Source: a virus | Virus record (IMG/VR): IMGVR_UViG_3300005548_000017 | Span: 1-48,962 of that record | Direction: 5' to 3' (one strand) | Length of the DNA stretch: 48,962 nt | Shown here: piece after piece, positions 6,250 through 14,404 of the stretch | How the letters are laid out: each line of letters begins with the position of its first letter | Numbering within the stretch: the stretch's first letter is position 1 | The notes under the pieces: generated by a model | What the model was told of the DNA's origin: nothing | Seen by the model: only the letters and a program-made list of their open reading frames with translations | Databases searched by the model: none | Position numbers and translations under genes: made by a program

Positions 6250-6599
6250 AGCGCTCCCTCCCTCTCCAGCCGAGCGCGCATGTTGGCGGCAGTGGACAAC
6301 GCCGCGCTGACGCCGCACGCCATGTCGACGCGAAGATTACTCGGAGCGTTGCGCAGCGCACCTATCGTCCAGCCGAGAACCTCGACCGGACTGGCGTCGT
6401 GGCCAAGGCGATCCTTGGCGCTCTTCTTGGAGTTCTCGATAGCCTCGACCATGCGCTCGCGATGCTGCCGCAGGTCGCGCAGCGAGTACTCGTAGGTGCT
6501 GATGAACTGGTCGACGAGCTCCAGTGCGCTGCCGTGCGCGCTCTGCTCGAGATACATCAGCTCGCGTACCTTGGTGCCGTCTGTCTTGGTGGTGGTCAT
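6246..6599 (-). CDS. Unknown helical protein
   Basis: 117 aa, predicted largely alpha-helical (ALELVDQFISTYEYSLRDLRQHRERMVEAIENSKKSAKDRL). The ATG at 6599 has a GGGAG site. Coupled to the next gene by GTGA. No motif recognised. Confidence 0.65.
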   Translation of the reverse strand: MTTTKTDGTKVRELMYLEQSAHGSALELVDQFISTYEYSLRDLRQHRERMVEAIENSKKSAKDRLGHDASPVEVLGWTIGALRNAPSNLRVDMACGVSAALSTAANMRARLEREGAL

Positions 6600-6609
6600 G
6601 GTAGTCTCC

Positions 6610-6822
6610 CTAGAATGCTCTCGGTGGATGATTGCCCCAGCCTCTTCTGCTCAGCAGCTTGAGGTCAGCTGGCTCCTCGTCGCTGATCCACGTGGTACCG
6701 TGCCACTGCACGCGCACCTTGTCCATCACGAGAGCCAGTACCGTGCCCTCGTGCTTCTCGTCGTATCGCAGCCGCACCTTGTCGCCGCAGTGCAGGCCGA
6801 TGATCGTGCTGGACGTTGCCAT
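6610..6822 (-). CDS. Small SH3/KOW-like beta protein
   Basis: 70 aa. After a short lead it reads GDKVRLRYDEKHEGTVLALV ... KVRVQWHGTTWISDEEPADLKLL. This alternating strand pattern, with a G-x-V-x-A loop and W-x-G, resembles small SH3-like barrels of the KOW/Tudor type that bind nucleic acid or protein. ATG 6822 overlaps the upstream stop as TGATG. Confidence 0.6.
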   Translation of the reverse strand: MATSSTIIGLHCGDKVRLRYDEKHEGTVLALVMDKVRVQWHGTTWISDEEPADLKLLSRRGWGNHPPRAF

Positions 6823-6998
6823 CACGCGCTCCTCTCTACCTGACAGTATTCGGTCAGGCTGTATCCGTCAGCGCCAGCCAAGTCCTTGGCAGTCTTAACT
6901 GCCTCCTCAAGTGAGGAGGAGGTCTCGATGTACCTTACCTCCTCGTACGTCGAGGAGCGATATATCACGAGACGCCACAGTGTTCTCGGATTTTTCAT
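6822..6998 (-). CDS. Small unknown protein
   Basis: 58 aa starting MKNPRTLWRLVIYRSSTYEE at 6998. It reads as strand-strand-helix (WRLVIYRSS, VRYIETSSSLEEAVKTAKDLA). ATGA overlap with the upstream gene. No family recognised. Confidence 0.6.
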   Translation of the reverse strand: MKNPRTLWRLVIYRSSTYEEVRYIETSSSLEEAVKTAKDLAGADGYSLTEYCQVERSA

Positions 6999-7159
6999 CG
7001 GACCCACCTCATCATCGCGATCACGCTCACGGTGTGGCCGCTGCCGTCCGCGTACTGAACCGAGCACTCGGCCGGGCCGCAGGCGATGACGACCTCCTCG
7101 CCAATAACCGTGACGTCCGGCCACAGCGGCGGTTGCTCGCTCCTGAAGTACATCTCCAT
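6995..7159 (-). CDS. Small beta-rich protein
   Basis: 54 aa from ATG 7159 (MEMYFRSEQPPLWPDVTVIGEE), chosen over the in-frame start at 7177 because it overlaps the upstream TGA and follows a GGAG site. Two Cys close together (ACGPAEC). Unknown function. Confidence 0.55.
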   Translation of the reverse strand: MEMYFRSEQPPLWPDVTVIGEEVVIACGPAECSVQYADGSGHTVSVIAMMRWVR

Positions 7160-7329
7160 CACTTTTCTCCATCCCATGTCGAGATTAAGTTGTTGAGCTT
7201 CTTTCTCATGGTGCTCACCGCACCTTGGTCTGCGCGCGGCAAACCAAGTGCGTCCATGTCCACGGAGAAAAGCAGCTTGAGAACCCTGCGCTCGCGCTCA
7301 GTGAGCGTTAGTGACTTTGCTTGGTCCAT
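7159..7329 (-). CDS. Small protein with LuxR-like helix start
   Basis: 56 aa: MDQAKSLTLTERERRVLKLLFSVDMDALGL... The LTxRERxVLxLL segment resembles the first helix of LuxR/FixJ-type HTH domains, but the remainder does not give a clear recognition helix. Start at 7329 overlaps the upstream stop (TGATG). Regulatory role is a guess. Confidence 0.55.
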   Translation of the reverse strand: MDQAKSLTLTERERRVLKLLFSVDMDALGLPRADQGAVSTMRKKLNNLISTWDGEK

Positions 7330-7805
7330 CACATGGTTCTCCTCTTTGCCATTCCTGCCCGAGTGGCTCGCTCGAACCACTCCTCAATGCCGTGCTGCAC
7401 CTCGCGGTGATAGTGTCCGTGGTAGAAGCCGCCGTCCTCGCTGTTGAACTGATACGTGGCCCACTCGCCCCCGTTCACCTTGCACAGCACGACGGCTCCG
7501 GGCGCGGTGCCCTGCGCCGCTGGCGTGTGATGCACCATCACCACCTCCCAGCCGTGTTGCTTGGCGACTACGTAAAGGTCGTGCTCCTTCTTGATACTCA
7601 TCTCTGTAATCCTTCTGGCAGTGTACCGAAAGCTGGCCTTGCGGTACGGGTTTGACATCACGTTATTTGTCAGCTGCGCGGCCTCGTCCGCCGCCGCGTC
7701 GTGGCTGTCGAACTCCATGCGCGTGCCGAGACGCGTGAGCCAGCTCTTCCGCGAGCCGGTCACGCCTCCCCACACCTCGCACCAGATTCCAAACTTATCA
7801 CCCAT
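7329..7805 (-). CDS. Unknown conserved-looking protein
   Basis: 158 aa, start at 7805 behind GAGGAGG. The N-terminal part (FGIWCEVWGGVTGSRKSWLTR ... FDSHDAAADEAAQLTN) looks like a small phage alpha/beta domain. The C-terminal part is beta-rich with several His and Tyr residues (VVMVHHTPAAQG, GGFYHGHYHREVQHG). No family recognised. Confidence 0.65.
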   Translation of the reverse strand: MGDKFGIWCEVWGGVTGSRKSWLTRLGTRMEFDSHDAAADEAAQLTNNVMSNPYRKASFRYTARRITEMSIKKEHDLYVVAKQHGWEVVMVHHTPAAQGTAPGAVVLCKVNGGEWATYQFNSEDGGFYHGHYHREVQHGIEEWFERATRAGMAKRRTM

Positions 7806-7815
7806 CGCGGCCTCC

Positions 7816-8133
7816 TCACATCGACCAGTAGGCTTCGGACGACGGCGACATGAAGCCCGGAGTGTTGGACGGCTCCAGGTATCGCTTGCCCGACATCATG
7901 TTGACGCGCTCCACCGTGCGAACGACACGTGTCCGGTAGTGCTCCGCGGTGCACCATCCGTACTCGCCGCAGTCGTGCACCGCTGCGCACGCCCGTCCGT
8001 CATTGAACCGCCTGCAGGCACGCGCCGCCATGTGGGCTGTCTTGTAGATCTTCGCGTACAGAGTGTGCGGCTTGCCGCTGCGCGGCAGTGGACCGACCTG
8101 CATGGTGCTGCTGATGTCATAGACGACGTACAT
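7816..8133 (-). CDS. Unknown Cys-containing protein
   Basis: 105 aa starting MYVVYDISSTMQVGPLP at 8133, chosen for an AGGAGAG site 5 nt upstream; in-frame ATGs at 8154 and 8178 lack one. Middle region CRRFNDGRACAAVHDCGEYGWC has four Cys. The KTAHMAARACRRFND helix is typical of short phage proteins that tag or inhibit host factors, but nothing specific is recognised. Confidence 0.6.
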   Translation of the reverse strand: MYVVYDISSTMQVGPLPRSGKPHTLYAKIYKTAHMAARACRRFNDGRACAAVHDCGEYGWCTAEHYRTRVVRTVERVNMMSGKRYLEPSNTPGFMSPSSEAYWSM

Positions 8134-8166
8134 CTCGCTCTCCTGTTGCTGCATGTTATATAATGT

Positions 8167-8192
8167 CACCCCCGGCACGTGGCCGGGGGCGT
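8167..8192 (-). terminator. GC hairpin downstream of the VWA-like gene
   Basis: Perfect 8-bp stem CCCCCGGC/GCCGGGGG (8169-8176 with 8182-8189, loop ACGTG) follows the stop of the leftward gene ending at 8197. The leftward strand continues as TGACATTATATAAC, which lacks a U-run but contains a TATATAA box. It could be a weak terminator followed by a promoter for the 8133 gene. Confidence 0.45.
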
Positions 8193-8196
8193 GTTG

Positions 8197-8997
8197 CTAT
8201 GCGTTCTCGTGGTGCGGCTGTACGTACTGCGCGAGCGTGCGCTTCAGCCATCCCACAGGGTCCTCTACCATTGGGTCGGTGTAGTGGATGGCAGGCACGT
8301 GCAGAACCTCGTGCCATCCGGCCACCTCCTTGACCTGCTTGATGTCGCGGTGGCCGAAGCCGCCGATGTGCTTGTTGACCAGCATCTCGCACGTGGCGTA
8401 TCCGAAGAGCCTCGACATACTTACGTCGCAGATGTGGAAGGCTGCCCGAGCCAGATCGAGCGGCGTGGTGTCGATGCGCCAAGCCGCCGTGCTGGTCATG
8501 CCGCCGTCGCCCATGCTGGTGCCGACCCACAGCTCAACTGGCCGATGCTCGACCAGCTGACGCACGAGAGCCAGAAGCACGATGCCGCGCTTCAGGATCT
8601 TCTTCTGGTCGATGCCCATGCTGCTAGCCAGATCCATGAAGATGGCCAGCGGAGCGTTGTCTTTCATGGTGCGTTCGCGCCGTCGCATGCACTGAGGGTG
8701 TCCTGCCAAGAATGCCGGGATGTTGGGAATCGCGCCGACCACGTCGTCGACGTTCCGCCAGCCACGGCTAACCGGCACCTGATCCTCGATCTGACGGAGG
8801 AACTTCTCCGACTCCTCGACCAGACTGTAGTCGCCGGTCGAGGCCATCTCGCAGAACTGCGAGTGAGGGCGGGTGCCGTTGCGGCGCTGGATGTCCTGCT
8901 GATGGTCCATCCAGTGCCTGTTCTCGTTTGCCAGCGGCACGATCTCGCTGGCCTCCATGAAGCAGTAGTAGTTTCTTCCAACTTGTGCTTTGCGCAT
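8197..8997 (-). CDS. VWA-like partner of the MoxR/CobS-type ATPase
   Basis: 266 aa. A central APLAIFMDLASSMGID segment (D122-S126) resembles the first MIDAS strand of von Willebrand A domains (DxSxS), with Ala in place of the first Ser. It is followed by KRGIVLLALVRQLVEHRPVELWVG, and later HICDVSMSRLFGYATCEML. Proteins of this kind sit next to CobS/MoxR-like AAA ATPases in phages and are often labelled cobaltochelatase CobT-like. The upstream ATPase gene ends 1 nt before this start, so the two probably work as an AAA-VWA chaperone pair. The substrate is unknown; cobalamin synthesis is not implied. Confidence 0.65.
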   Translation of the reverse strand: MRKAQVGRNYYCFMEASEIVPLANENRHWMDHQQDIQRRNGTRPHSQFCEMASTGDYSLVEESEKFLRQIEDQVPVSRGWRNVDDVVGAIPNIPAFLAGHPQCMRRRERTMKDNAPLAIFMDLASSMGIDQKKILKRGIVLLALVRQLVEHRPVELWVGTSMGDGGMTSTAAWRIDTTPLDLARAAFHICDVSMSRLFGYATCEMLVNKHIGGFGHRDIKQVKEVAGWHEVLHVPAIHYTDPMVEDPVGWLKRTLAQYVQPHHENA

Positions 8998-8998
8998 G

Positions 8999-10144
8999 TT
9001 AGCCTTCCACTTGTCTGCGTTGGTCGGGCTTCAGGTTGGCGAGGTAGGTCATCTGAGCTACCTCGTCCACGCTGAAGCCTTGCTCGATGAGCGCGACGCC
9101 CGCGAGGCCGACGCGCACGTCGATGAGAACCTTGAGACCCGCGAGGCGGGCACGCTCGCGAGCTTTGCGAACGCGGGCCAGCCACTCGGGGTGAGTGACG
9201 ATGGCCGACTCTAGATCCGGGTCGATGTCCCAGTTGATGCGAACCGGGAACCGCGAGAGGAACGCCGCGTCCAGCTTGGTCGCGCCGCTGTAGTTGGCAT
9301 CCGCGCCGAGACCCCAAGTATTTGCTGCACAGATGATGATGCAGTTGGGGTGCCGCTTGATCTGCTTGTCGGGGAACGTAGCTACGTCGTTCGCCAGATG
9401 CGGGTTGACCGCCAGCAGAGCGTTCGGGTCCGACCGGTCTACCTCGTCAAATACGTAGACGCCGCCAAACTCGTACGCGTCGCGGAACGGAGTGCGGTGA
9501 TACTTGCCAGCCCCGTCGATGAAGCCGAGCATCTCGTGCGGAAACGTGATAGCTCCGTTGAAGTAGTGCTTCAGTCCGAGCGCCAGTGCCAGCTGAGCCC
9601 CCGCGCTCGACTTGCCCGAGGACGCCTCGCCCTGCAGGAAGATGCCGGGAGCGAGACCGTTGGCCAGACGCGCGTTGGCTGCGCGAAGTAGCATGTCGAA
9701 GCAGCGGTGCATCGGCCCCTTGATGGTGAACTTCTTGCCGTCGGCCTTGGTCACGGTGACCTCGACCTTCCGCGGTGCCCGCTTCTCGACTGCCTCGAGA
9801 ACGCGCGGCATGATTCCGCTGATGACGCTGTCAACGCTCACGCGCTGGTCGCCGACCTTCTCGATGACCGTGCGCACTATTGCGTCGATGTCGACCGGAG
9901 TCGCCGGTGGTGTGCTGCTGGTAAAGGTGAGATCGATTTTCTTGTGCTTGCGCCGCGCACGCTGCAGCAGACGGCCCACGAGCAGAACTTGCTTGGGGGT
10001 CCAGTCCATGCCGCGGTCGTGCCAGCGGAGCAGGCTGGTCGCCTTGTCGTGGCTGTCGAAGTAGATGAGACCAAGCTGGCTTTTCTCCTTCAGGATCGGC
10101 AGTGCGTTCCGCAGGTCGTTTACCTGTGCTTCGTTGTTTGACAT
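8999..10144 (-). CDS. MoxR/CobS-like AAA+ ATPase
   Basis: 381 aa from ATG 10144. Walker A GEASSGKSS (about 172-180), Walker B VYVFDEVD (229-236), sensor-1 Asn in IICAANTWG (275) and a probable arginine finger in AFLSRFP (R298) define an AAA+ ATPase of the MoxR/CobS group. Residues 1-165 include a C-terminal-of-extension helix and VTVTKADGKKFTIKGPMHRCFDML, a lead-in common in phage CobS-like proteins. It lies directly upstream of the VWA-like gene. The pair likely remodels a protein complex, possibly at the virion or in takeover of the host; target unknown. Confidence 0.85.
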   Translation of the reverse strand: MSNNEAQVNDLRNALPILKEKSQLGLIYFDSHDKATSLLRWHDRGMDWTPKQVLLVGRLLQRARRKHKKIDLTFTSSTPPATPVDIDAIVRTVIEKVGDQRVSVDSVISGIMPRVLEAVEKRAPRKVEVTVTKADGKKFTIKGPMHRCFDMLLRAANARLANGLAPGIFLQGEASSGKSSAGAQLALALGLKHYFNGAITFPHEMLGFIDGAGKYHRTPFRDAYEFGGVYVFDEVDRSDPNALLAVNPHLANDVATFPDKQIKRHPNCIIICAANTWGLGADANYSGATKLDAAFLSRFPVRINWDIDPDLESAIVTHPEWLARVRKARERARLAGLKVLIDVRVGLAGVALIEQGFSVDEVAQMTYLANLKPDQRRQVEG

Positions 10145-10238
10145 GTTAGTAGTATCCTCTAATGATCGGTTATGTGTATGGGGCAAAACGCCCCGTCGGG
10201 TATCTGCAGCAGCCGCGAGCGACTGCCTACTGGTAGTC

Positions 10239-10406
10239 CTAGTTGTCGAAGTCAACCATCACCCAAAGAAACTCCTCCGCCTCGGCGCGACTATTGAAGA
10301 ACTCGTGCGTGCCGCGCCGCTTGACCATCCACCGGCCACCGGCAGTTCCGGAGCCCTCCAGCAGCACGTAACCGCTGACTCGCTTGACGACGTACCATGT
10401 TGTCAT
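10239..10406 (-). CDS. Small protein, unknown function
   Basis: 55 aa starting MTTWYVVKRVSGYVLLEG. ATG 10406 is 8 nt from GGAG; an alternative in-frame ATG at 10412 overlaps the upstream TAA but sits only 2 nt from the ribosome site. Predicted beta strands plus helix (FFNSRAEAEEFLWVMV). A short imperfect hairpin (10221-10238) follows the stop. Confidence 0.6.
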   Translation of the reverse strand: MTTWYVVKRVSGYVLLEGSGTAGGRWMVKRRGTHEFFNSRAEAEEFLWVMVDFDN

Positions 10407-10411
10407 TGTCA

Positions 10412-10597
10412 TTACTCCGCGTATCCGACGAACTTGCCCGAGGCCCGGTACAGCACCGCGACCCTGAACTCCTTGCGATCGTGCGCCTCGTCGACCACGA
10501 TCATCCACTTGTGGCACGGCAGGCAGTTGTCCTTCCCGTTCATCATAGCCCACTTGTATGCCGCGTCGTACGTTTGAAAGAATGGTGCTGCGTTCAT
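10412..10597 (-). CDS. Small protein, unknown function
   Basis: 61 aa starting MNAAPFFQTYDAAYKWAMMNG at 10597 behind GGAGAG. It contains CLPCHKWMIVVDEAHDRKEF, a CxxCH site possibly binding metal. The leader upstream carries an AATATATAA box (about 10615-10623) and could hold a promoter. No family recognised. Confidence 0.6.
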   Translation of the reverse strand: MNAAPFFQTYDAAYKWAMMNGKDNCLPCHKWMIVVDEAHDRKEFRVAVLYRASGKFVGYAE

Positions 10598-10647
10598 GTT
10601 AGCTCTCCGACTGTTTATATATTGTGACTCGGATGCGGTGAAAGTTT

Positions 10648-10809
10648 TTAGATGCGGCTCAGCGTGTAGGCACAAACGAGACCGCGCACGATGTAGCCGT
10701 CGACGCTCGTAGTTTTCTTGATCTGCTTCAGTGTTTTTCCGGCAAGGTACATTGCAACTGCTTTTTCCTCTTCCATGCGAATCTGCTTTTTCTCTTGACG
10801 CTTTGTCAT
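10648..10809 (-). CDS. Small helix-turn-helix-like protein
   Basis: 53 aa read from ATG 10809 (AGGAGA 7 nt upstream) to TAA 10648. After a charged N-terminus (MTKRQEKKQIRMEEE) it has KAVAMYLAGKTLKQIKKTTS then VDGYIVRGLVCAYTL. This resembles a two-helix HTH of the kind found in small resolvase/sigma-like DNA binders. It is the first gene leftward of the 0.77-kb noncoding block and might act on it. Confidence 0.6.
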   Translation of the reverse strand: MTKRQEKKQIRMEEEKAVAMYLAGKTLKQIKKTTSVDGYIVRGLVCAYTLSRI

Positions 10810-11580
10810 TGTTGATCTCCTAAATATTTGATGGGCAAAATTGCCTAACGCGAGCGGCCACTGTCGCGACCGCTCGCTGTGACTTTGTTACTCTCTGAAA
10901 AACTTATCGCCCGCCTGACTGCCGTGCTCGCTGCGGTGGAACTTCTGCATTCGGCCAAGTAGCTACTGCTGTGAAAACCGGGATGCTAGTTCCGTTGCCC
11001 GTCGAGTGTGAGACAGTCCGGGAGTTTAGGTGCAGTCCGCTCATCTCGCTACTGCGGATGTGGCGTCGCAGCGCTCATCTCGCTACTGCGGATGTGGCGC
11101 TCTGGTGAATAAATGTGTCTGCCGCGCGAGGTTTATCAGTGCGTCGCGCGCGTTTGGTTATCGTGTGCTGCCGTTTGCAAATTGCAATTTTGCTGAAGTG
11201 CAGACTTGCCCCAACCCGTACCGGTCGGTGGATAAAAACCTTTGGCCGCTACGCACCTGTCACCGTTTCTCGCAAACCTGCGCCGATGACCGATGAGCGG
11301 AGGCTGTACCTGTTTTTGGCGCTTACCTTTTAAGTGGCACGGTGGCCAGCCAAGGTGCGCGGGTTTTTGTTTAGCGGTTTTGCCTTTTTTCCCGGTGCCG
11401 TGCCCCGCCTACTTTTGGCTTGGGGGGCTATGCTTTGGGCGGTCGACCCGCAGTCGGTAAAAACCAACGCCCAAATGATACCCTAACGGTAGGAGGGTGC
11501 AAGGCTTTTCTACTGAGTATTCCTTAGGGAATAAGAGAATATTGCCCCCCTAGCGGTAGGGCGGTGCCTGCCACGGCAGC
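10810..11580. other. 0.77-kb noncoding block with direct repeats, palindromes and hairpins (origin or control candidate)
   Basis: No open frame here has a ribosome site or plausible protein. It holds an 8-bp inverted repeat GCGAGCGG/CCGCTCGC (10850-10857 with 10870-10877) and a 28-bp direct repeat (11038-11065, 11072-11099). It also holds an AAATTGCAATTT palindrome (11179-11190) in an AT-rich patch, several T-runs and a TATTCC/GGAATA hairpin near 11519-11532. It sits immediately downstream of the DNA polymerase stop. These traits fit an origin of replication or a regulatory/ncRNA locus. Confidence 0.5.
11038..11099. repeat. 28-bp direct repeat, two copies with 34-bp period
   Basis: Bases 11038-11065 and 11072-11099 are identical, each starting CGCTCATCTCGCTACTG and ending GATGTGGCG, separated by 6 bp. 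Two copies only, so not a CRISPR array. Iteron-like binding sites are the simplest reading. Confidence 0.85.
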
Positions 11581-13629
11581 TCACACTATATATGTCATCG
11601 CCGCGTCGAACGTGGCGTCGTACGTCTTGGTCTTTGCAGCGTGGCCCCACGTCGCGCCGTACTCCGCGTCCACTGCCATCGGAACGCTGAGAGGCACCAC
11701 GTCGCGCATGATCTCGGCGATGCGCTCTCCGTCCTTGGCGTTGCTCTGCGAGAAGCCGAGCTCGTCGTGGATCTGAATGAGCGGCAGATATCCGGCCTGC
11801 CAGCACGCGCGCATCGCCATCTTGGTCTGCCGCGCCGCGCTCCCCTGAATGAGTCCGTTCATCGCCTTGCGACACTCCGCCCTTCGCAGACGCTTGCCGT
11901 GCCAAGGATGCTCCGGATCACTCTTGCGCTCCTCCGCCTCCTCCAGCTTGCAGAACCCCATCTTTATCCTGCCCCCGCTCCCCCATCCCCTCGCCTTCTC
12001 CTCGCTCGACAACCACGCTGGCTCCCACATGTCAAAGTGAATGCGTGCGCCGTCCAGCAGTCGAATGAAACCTGTTCGCTGCGCCTTGCTCTGGCACAGA
12101 TCGTAGAGCTCCTTCACGAACGGCAGCTCGCGATCGTACTGCTTCATTATCTCCTCGGCCTCCTCGAGTGACTTGTTGGTCATCGCGGCAAACTTGGGAA
12201 TGCCGGCTCCGTACGCCTTGGCGAAGTTTGTGTCCTTCGCTGGCTTCCGCGCCAGCCCGGTCATGTCCGCCACCATCGAGTGAAAGTCCGTGTGCGGATC
12301 GCGGCGATATCTCTCGGCGGCCTCGCGCGCCTTGCGCAGCTTCCTCTTCTCTGCGAAGTGGACTATCAGCCGGTACTCCTGCTGACTGTAGTCGCAGGCC
12401 TCCCACACCTCGCCCTCCTCGGGAAGAAATAAGCCGCGGATGAGCGCCGCTATCTCCTCGTCCCTCTTTGGCATCTGCTGAAGCGGGGGGTCCGAGTAAC
12501 TGAATCTGTAGGTGCGGGTTCCGCCGTCCTCGCTCTTGAACTGGTTGATGGAGGCGTGCAGCCTGCCCAGATGGGCGAAGTCCATCACGTAGCCCTGCAC
12601 GAACTTGTCGGCGGCCTCGCGCGTGCCCTTCGCCCTGACGATGGCCCTCGGCAGCCAGTGCGGATCGTTCTTCATCCACTTGGACTCGAAGCTGCCCCTG
12701 TCCTCCGTCTTCTTGGTGCCGCGCGGGAACTTTATCTTGAGAGCGGTGAACGTGCGCTCCAGCCACTCGTTGCTGCGAACGTCGTCGATGTCCACGGTGT
12801 GCCCCAGCTTGTCGCTCATCTCGCTGAACGTGTTGTCGGAGATCTCCAGCAGCCTCGCCTTGACCTGCTCGGCCTTGTCTAGGTCCACCCGTATGCCCCG
12901 CTTGCGCATCGCGTGCACCACGGGCAGCAAGTCCATCTCCAGCTGATACGCAGTCAGGAGGTCCTGTCTCTCCAGTTCGGGCCGCAGGTTCTCGGCTAAT
13001 AATAAAGTGGCCTCCGCGTCGCCCTCCGCGTAGTCGCCCACGAACCTAGCCGGAAGCCGCCACATCTCCTTTCCGGGATCGACGCCGTATGCCGCTGCCG
13101 CGTCGTGCAGAACTCTGAGACGCTTGCCCGGTACGCCGCGCCACGCGCAGAGCGCGTCCAGCCCGAACTCGTACCTGTTCTCGTCTATCATGTAGGCCAT
13201 GCACGTCGTGTCGTCCACGTTGGGCGGGGCTGGCACGCCCATGTCCGCGTCGCCCCAGCCCACGTCGTAGGGCGCGTTCTGCATCACGAACCTGACACCA
13301 GCCTTGGCGTGGTCCCGCTCCCACTGCGCGACCTGCTCCTTGTCGAAGCAGGCGGTGTCGGGATGCGATATGGGCAGGTAGAGCGACTGTACCCTGTCGC
13401 TCTCGCGCCACGCCACGCTAACGCCGGTGACGTAGCCTGCGTGATACGCCCATCCAGGTCCTCTGCCACCGCTGAGACCGTCGTCCTTGGTCTCGCGGTC
13501 CAGCGCCACGTACCTGCAGCGTCTTAGATCCGGAAGCTCGGCTGGTGGTGCCCAGCCGGACTCCGGCGCGAACAGAGGGTCCTGGAACCCGCCGACGTGG
13601 TAGTTCTTTCTACGCTGCCTCTTCGTCAA
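11581..13629 (-). CDS. Family A DNA polymerase with 3'-5' exonuclease domain
   Basis: 682 aa. Exonuclease domain: VALDRETKD (D44, E46), MQNAPYDVG (N118, D122) and DYAEGDAEA (Y200, D204). Polymerase domain: motif A ACDYSQQEYR (D413), motif B RKPAKDTNFAKAYG (K465, F469, Y473) and motif C QIHDELGF (H621-E623). All catalytic residues are present, so it should be an active proofreading replicative polymerase in the T7/Pol I class, without the 5'-3' nuclease. An insertion of about 50 residues (530-580) lies between motifs B and C. The start is TTG 13629, overlapping the upstream gene by 20 nt, with GGGAG 11 nt away; no better start is visible. Confidence 0.95.
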   Translation of the reverse strand: MTKRQRRKNYHVGGFQDPLFAPESGWAPPAELPDLRRCRYVALDRETKDDGLSGGRGPGWAYHAGYVTGVSVAWRESDRVQSLYLPISHPDTACFDKEQVAQWERDHAKAGVRFVMQNAPYDVGWGDADMGVPAPPNVDDTTCMAYMIDENRYEFGLDALCAWRGVPGKRLRVLHDAAAAYGVDPGKEMWRLPARFVGDYAEGDAEATLLLAENLRPELERQDLLTAYQLEMDLLPVVHAMRKRGIRVDLDKAEQVKARLLEISDNTFSEMSDKLGHTVDIDDVRSNEWLERTFTALKIKFPRGTKKTEDRGSFESKWMKNDPHWLPRAIVRAKGTREAADKFVQGYVMDFAHLGRLHASINQFKSEDGGTRTYRFSYSDPPLQQMPKRDEEIAALIRGLFLPEEGEVWEACDYSQQEYRLIVHFAEKRKLRKAREAAERYRRDPHTDFHSMVADMTGLARKPAKDTNFAKAYGAGIPKFAAMTNKSLEEAEEIMKQYDRELPFVKELYDLCQSKAQRTGFIRLLDGARIHFDMWEPAWLSSEEKARGWGSGGRIKMGFCKLEEAEERKSDPEHPWHGKRLRRAECRKAMNGLIQGSAARQTKMAMRACWQAGYLPLIQIHDELGFSQSNAKDGERIAEIMRDVVPLSVPMAVDAEYGATWGHAAKTKTYDATFDAAMTYIV

Positions 13630-14404
13630 GCTCGCACCACTCCCTGTTCCTGACTATGTACTTGTCCGCGTCGGCGTGCCACTTGTATAGTCTCTGCTGC
13701 CAGTCGGGCAGCTTGCTCAGCTCAAAGTGATTGACTTCCTCCTGCAGCACCGGAAAGTGACCGCGCGCCCCCGGCGGACACTGTCGCAGGTCGATGATCC
13801 ATCCCTCAAGCGCCAAGGTGTACAGGGATTTCAGCTCCTGCGGAGCGACGTGACTTCCGTGAACGAACGGCTCCAGTACCCATCTGTCCGAGCCTACTCT
13901 GCGATACCAGAAGCCAAAGTTGTCCCACGGATAGTGGTCCAGACCAACGACCCACGGATAGAGACTCGCGTGCTGCCCGCCGTCCTCCGGGGTTCCCGGC
14001 TTATATAGTGATTCCTCTCTTAAAGTAGCCTCTGATTTTTTAGGAAACGTACCCTCCCTGATATCGCGGTTTATCTGATCGGCGATACTCATCGCGTTGC
14101 TGTGTCCGGCTATCTTTCCGATAGCGTGCAGCTCCGCCTCCACGAGCAGCAGGTATCTCCTGAGGTCGCGGATCTCGGCAATCATCGTCCCGTCGCTGCC
14201 GTCGCCGGGGCGATCGAGAACGTCCCAGTCCCTCTCCTTGGCCATCTGCTCCAGTCTGTCCCACTTGCGGGCCAGCATCATGAACGTGCCGACGCCGCCG
14301 CGCTTCTTCCAGCTGCCCTTGTACGTTGCCTCCTTGCGACGCAGCTCGCTGACGTCCTCGTCGGCCACACCCTTCATGAACTCCAGATGTCTCATGTCCG
14401 TCAT
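13610..14404 (-). CDS. Unknown protein with nucleotide-metabolism-type helical N-terminus
   Basis: 264 aa from ATG 14404, with a near-ideal AAGGAGATAAC leader and ATGA coupling to the HD-domain gene. Residues ~20-110 (EATYKGSWKKRGGVGTFMML, ARKWDRLEQ, then IAEIRDLRRYLLLVE) form a helical domain widespread in phages. Its gene context and helix pattern recall MazG/Nmad-type all-alpha nucleotide enzymes, though key acidic motifs were not identified with certainty. A RDIREGTFPKKSE motif (about 150) recurs in the 30540-31238 product. The C-terminal ~100 residues are Trp/Tyr-rich (PWDNFGFWYRRVGSDRWV). Placed between DNA polymerase and the ThyA/HD genes, so a dNTP-related role is likely. Confidence 0.7.
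   Translation of the reverse strand: MTDMRHLEFMKGVADEDVSELRRKEATYKGSWKKRGGVGTFMMLARKWDRLEQMAKERDWDVLDRPGDGSDGTMIAEIRDLRRYLLLVEAELHAIGKIAGHSNAMSIADQINRDIREGTFPKKSEATLREESLYKPGTPEDGGQHASLYPWVVGLDHYPWDNFGFWYRRVGSDRWVLEPFVHGSHVAPQELKSLYTLALEGWIIDLRQCPPGARGHFPVLQEEVNHFELSKLPDWQQRLYKWHADADKYIVRNREWCELDEEAA

Noticed and set aside
7159-7329. Full LuxR-type regulator
   Set aside because: Only the first helix pattern is recognisable in a 56-aa product; left as a hint in the feature.
8197-10144. Cobalamin biosynthesis (CobS/CobT) function
   Set aside because: Homology in this class reflects the AAA-VWA architecture; no other cobalamin genes are present.
11038-11099. CRISPR-like direct repeats
   Set aside because: Only two copies with a 6-bp spacer, and no cas genes.
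11030-11333. Two rightward frames of 88 and 72 codons in the noncoding block
   Set aside because: No ribosome site, codon use unlike neighbours, and the direct repeats translate into a meaningless duplicated segment.
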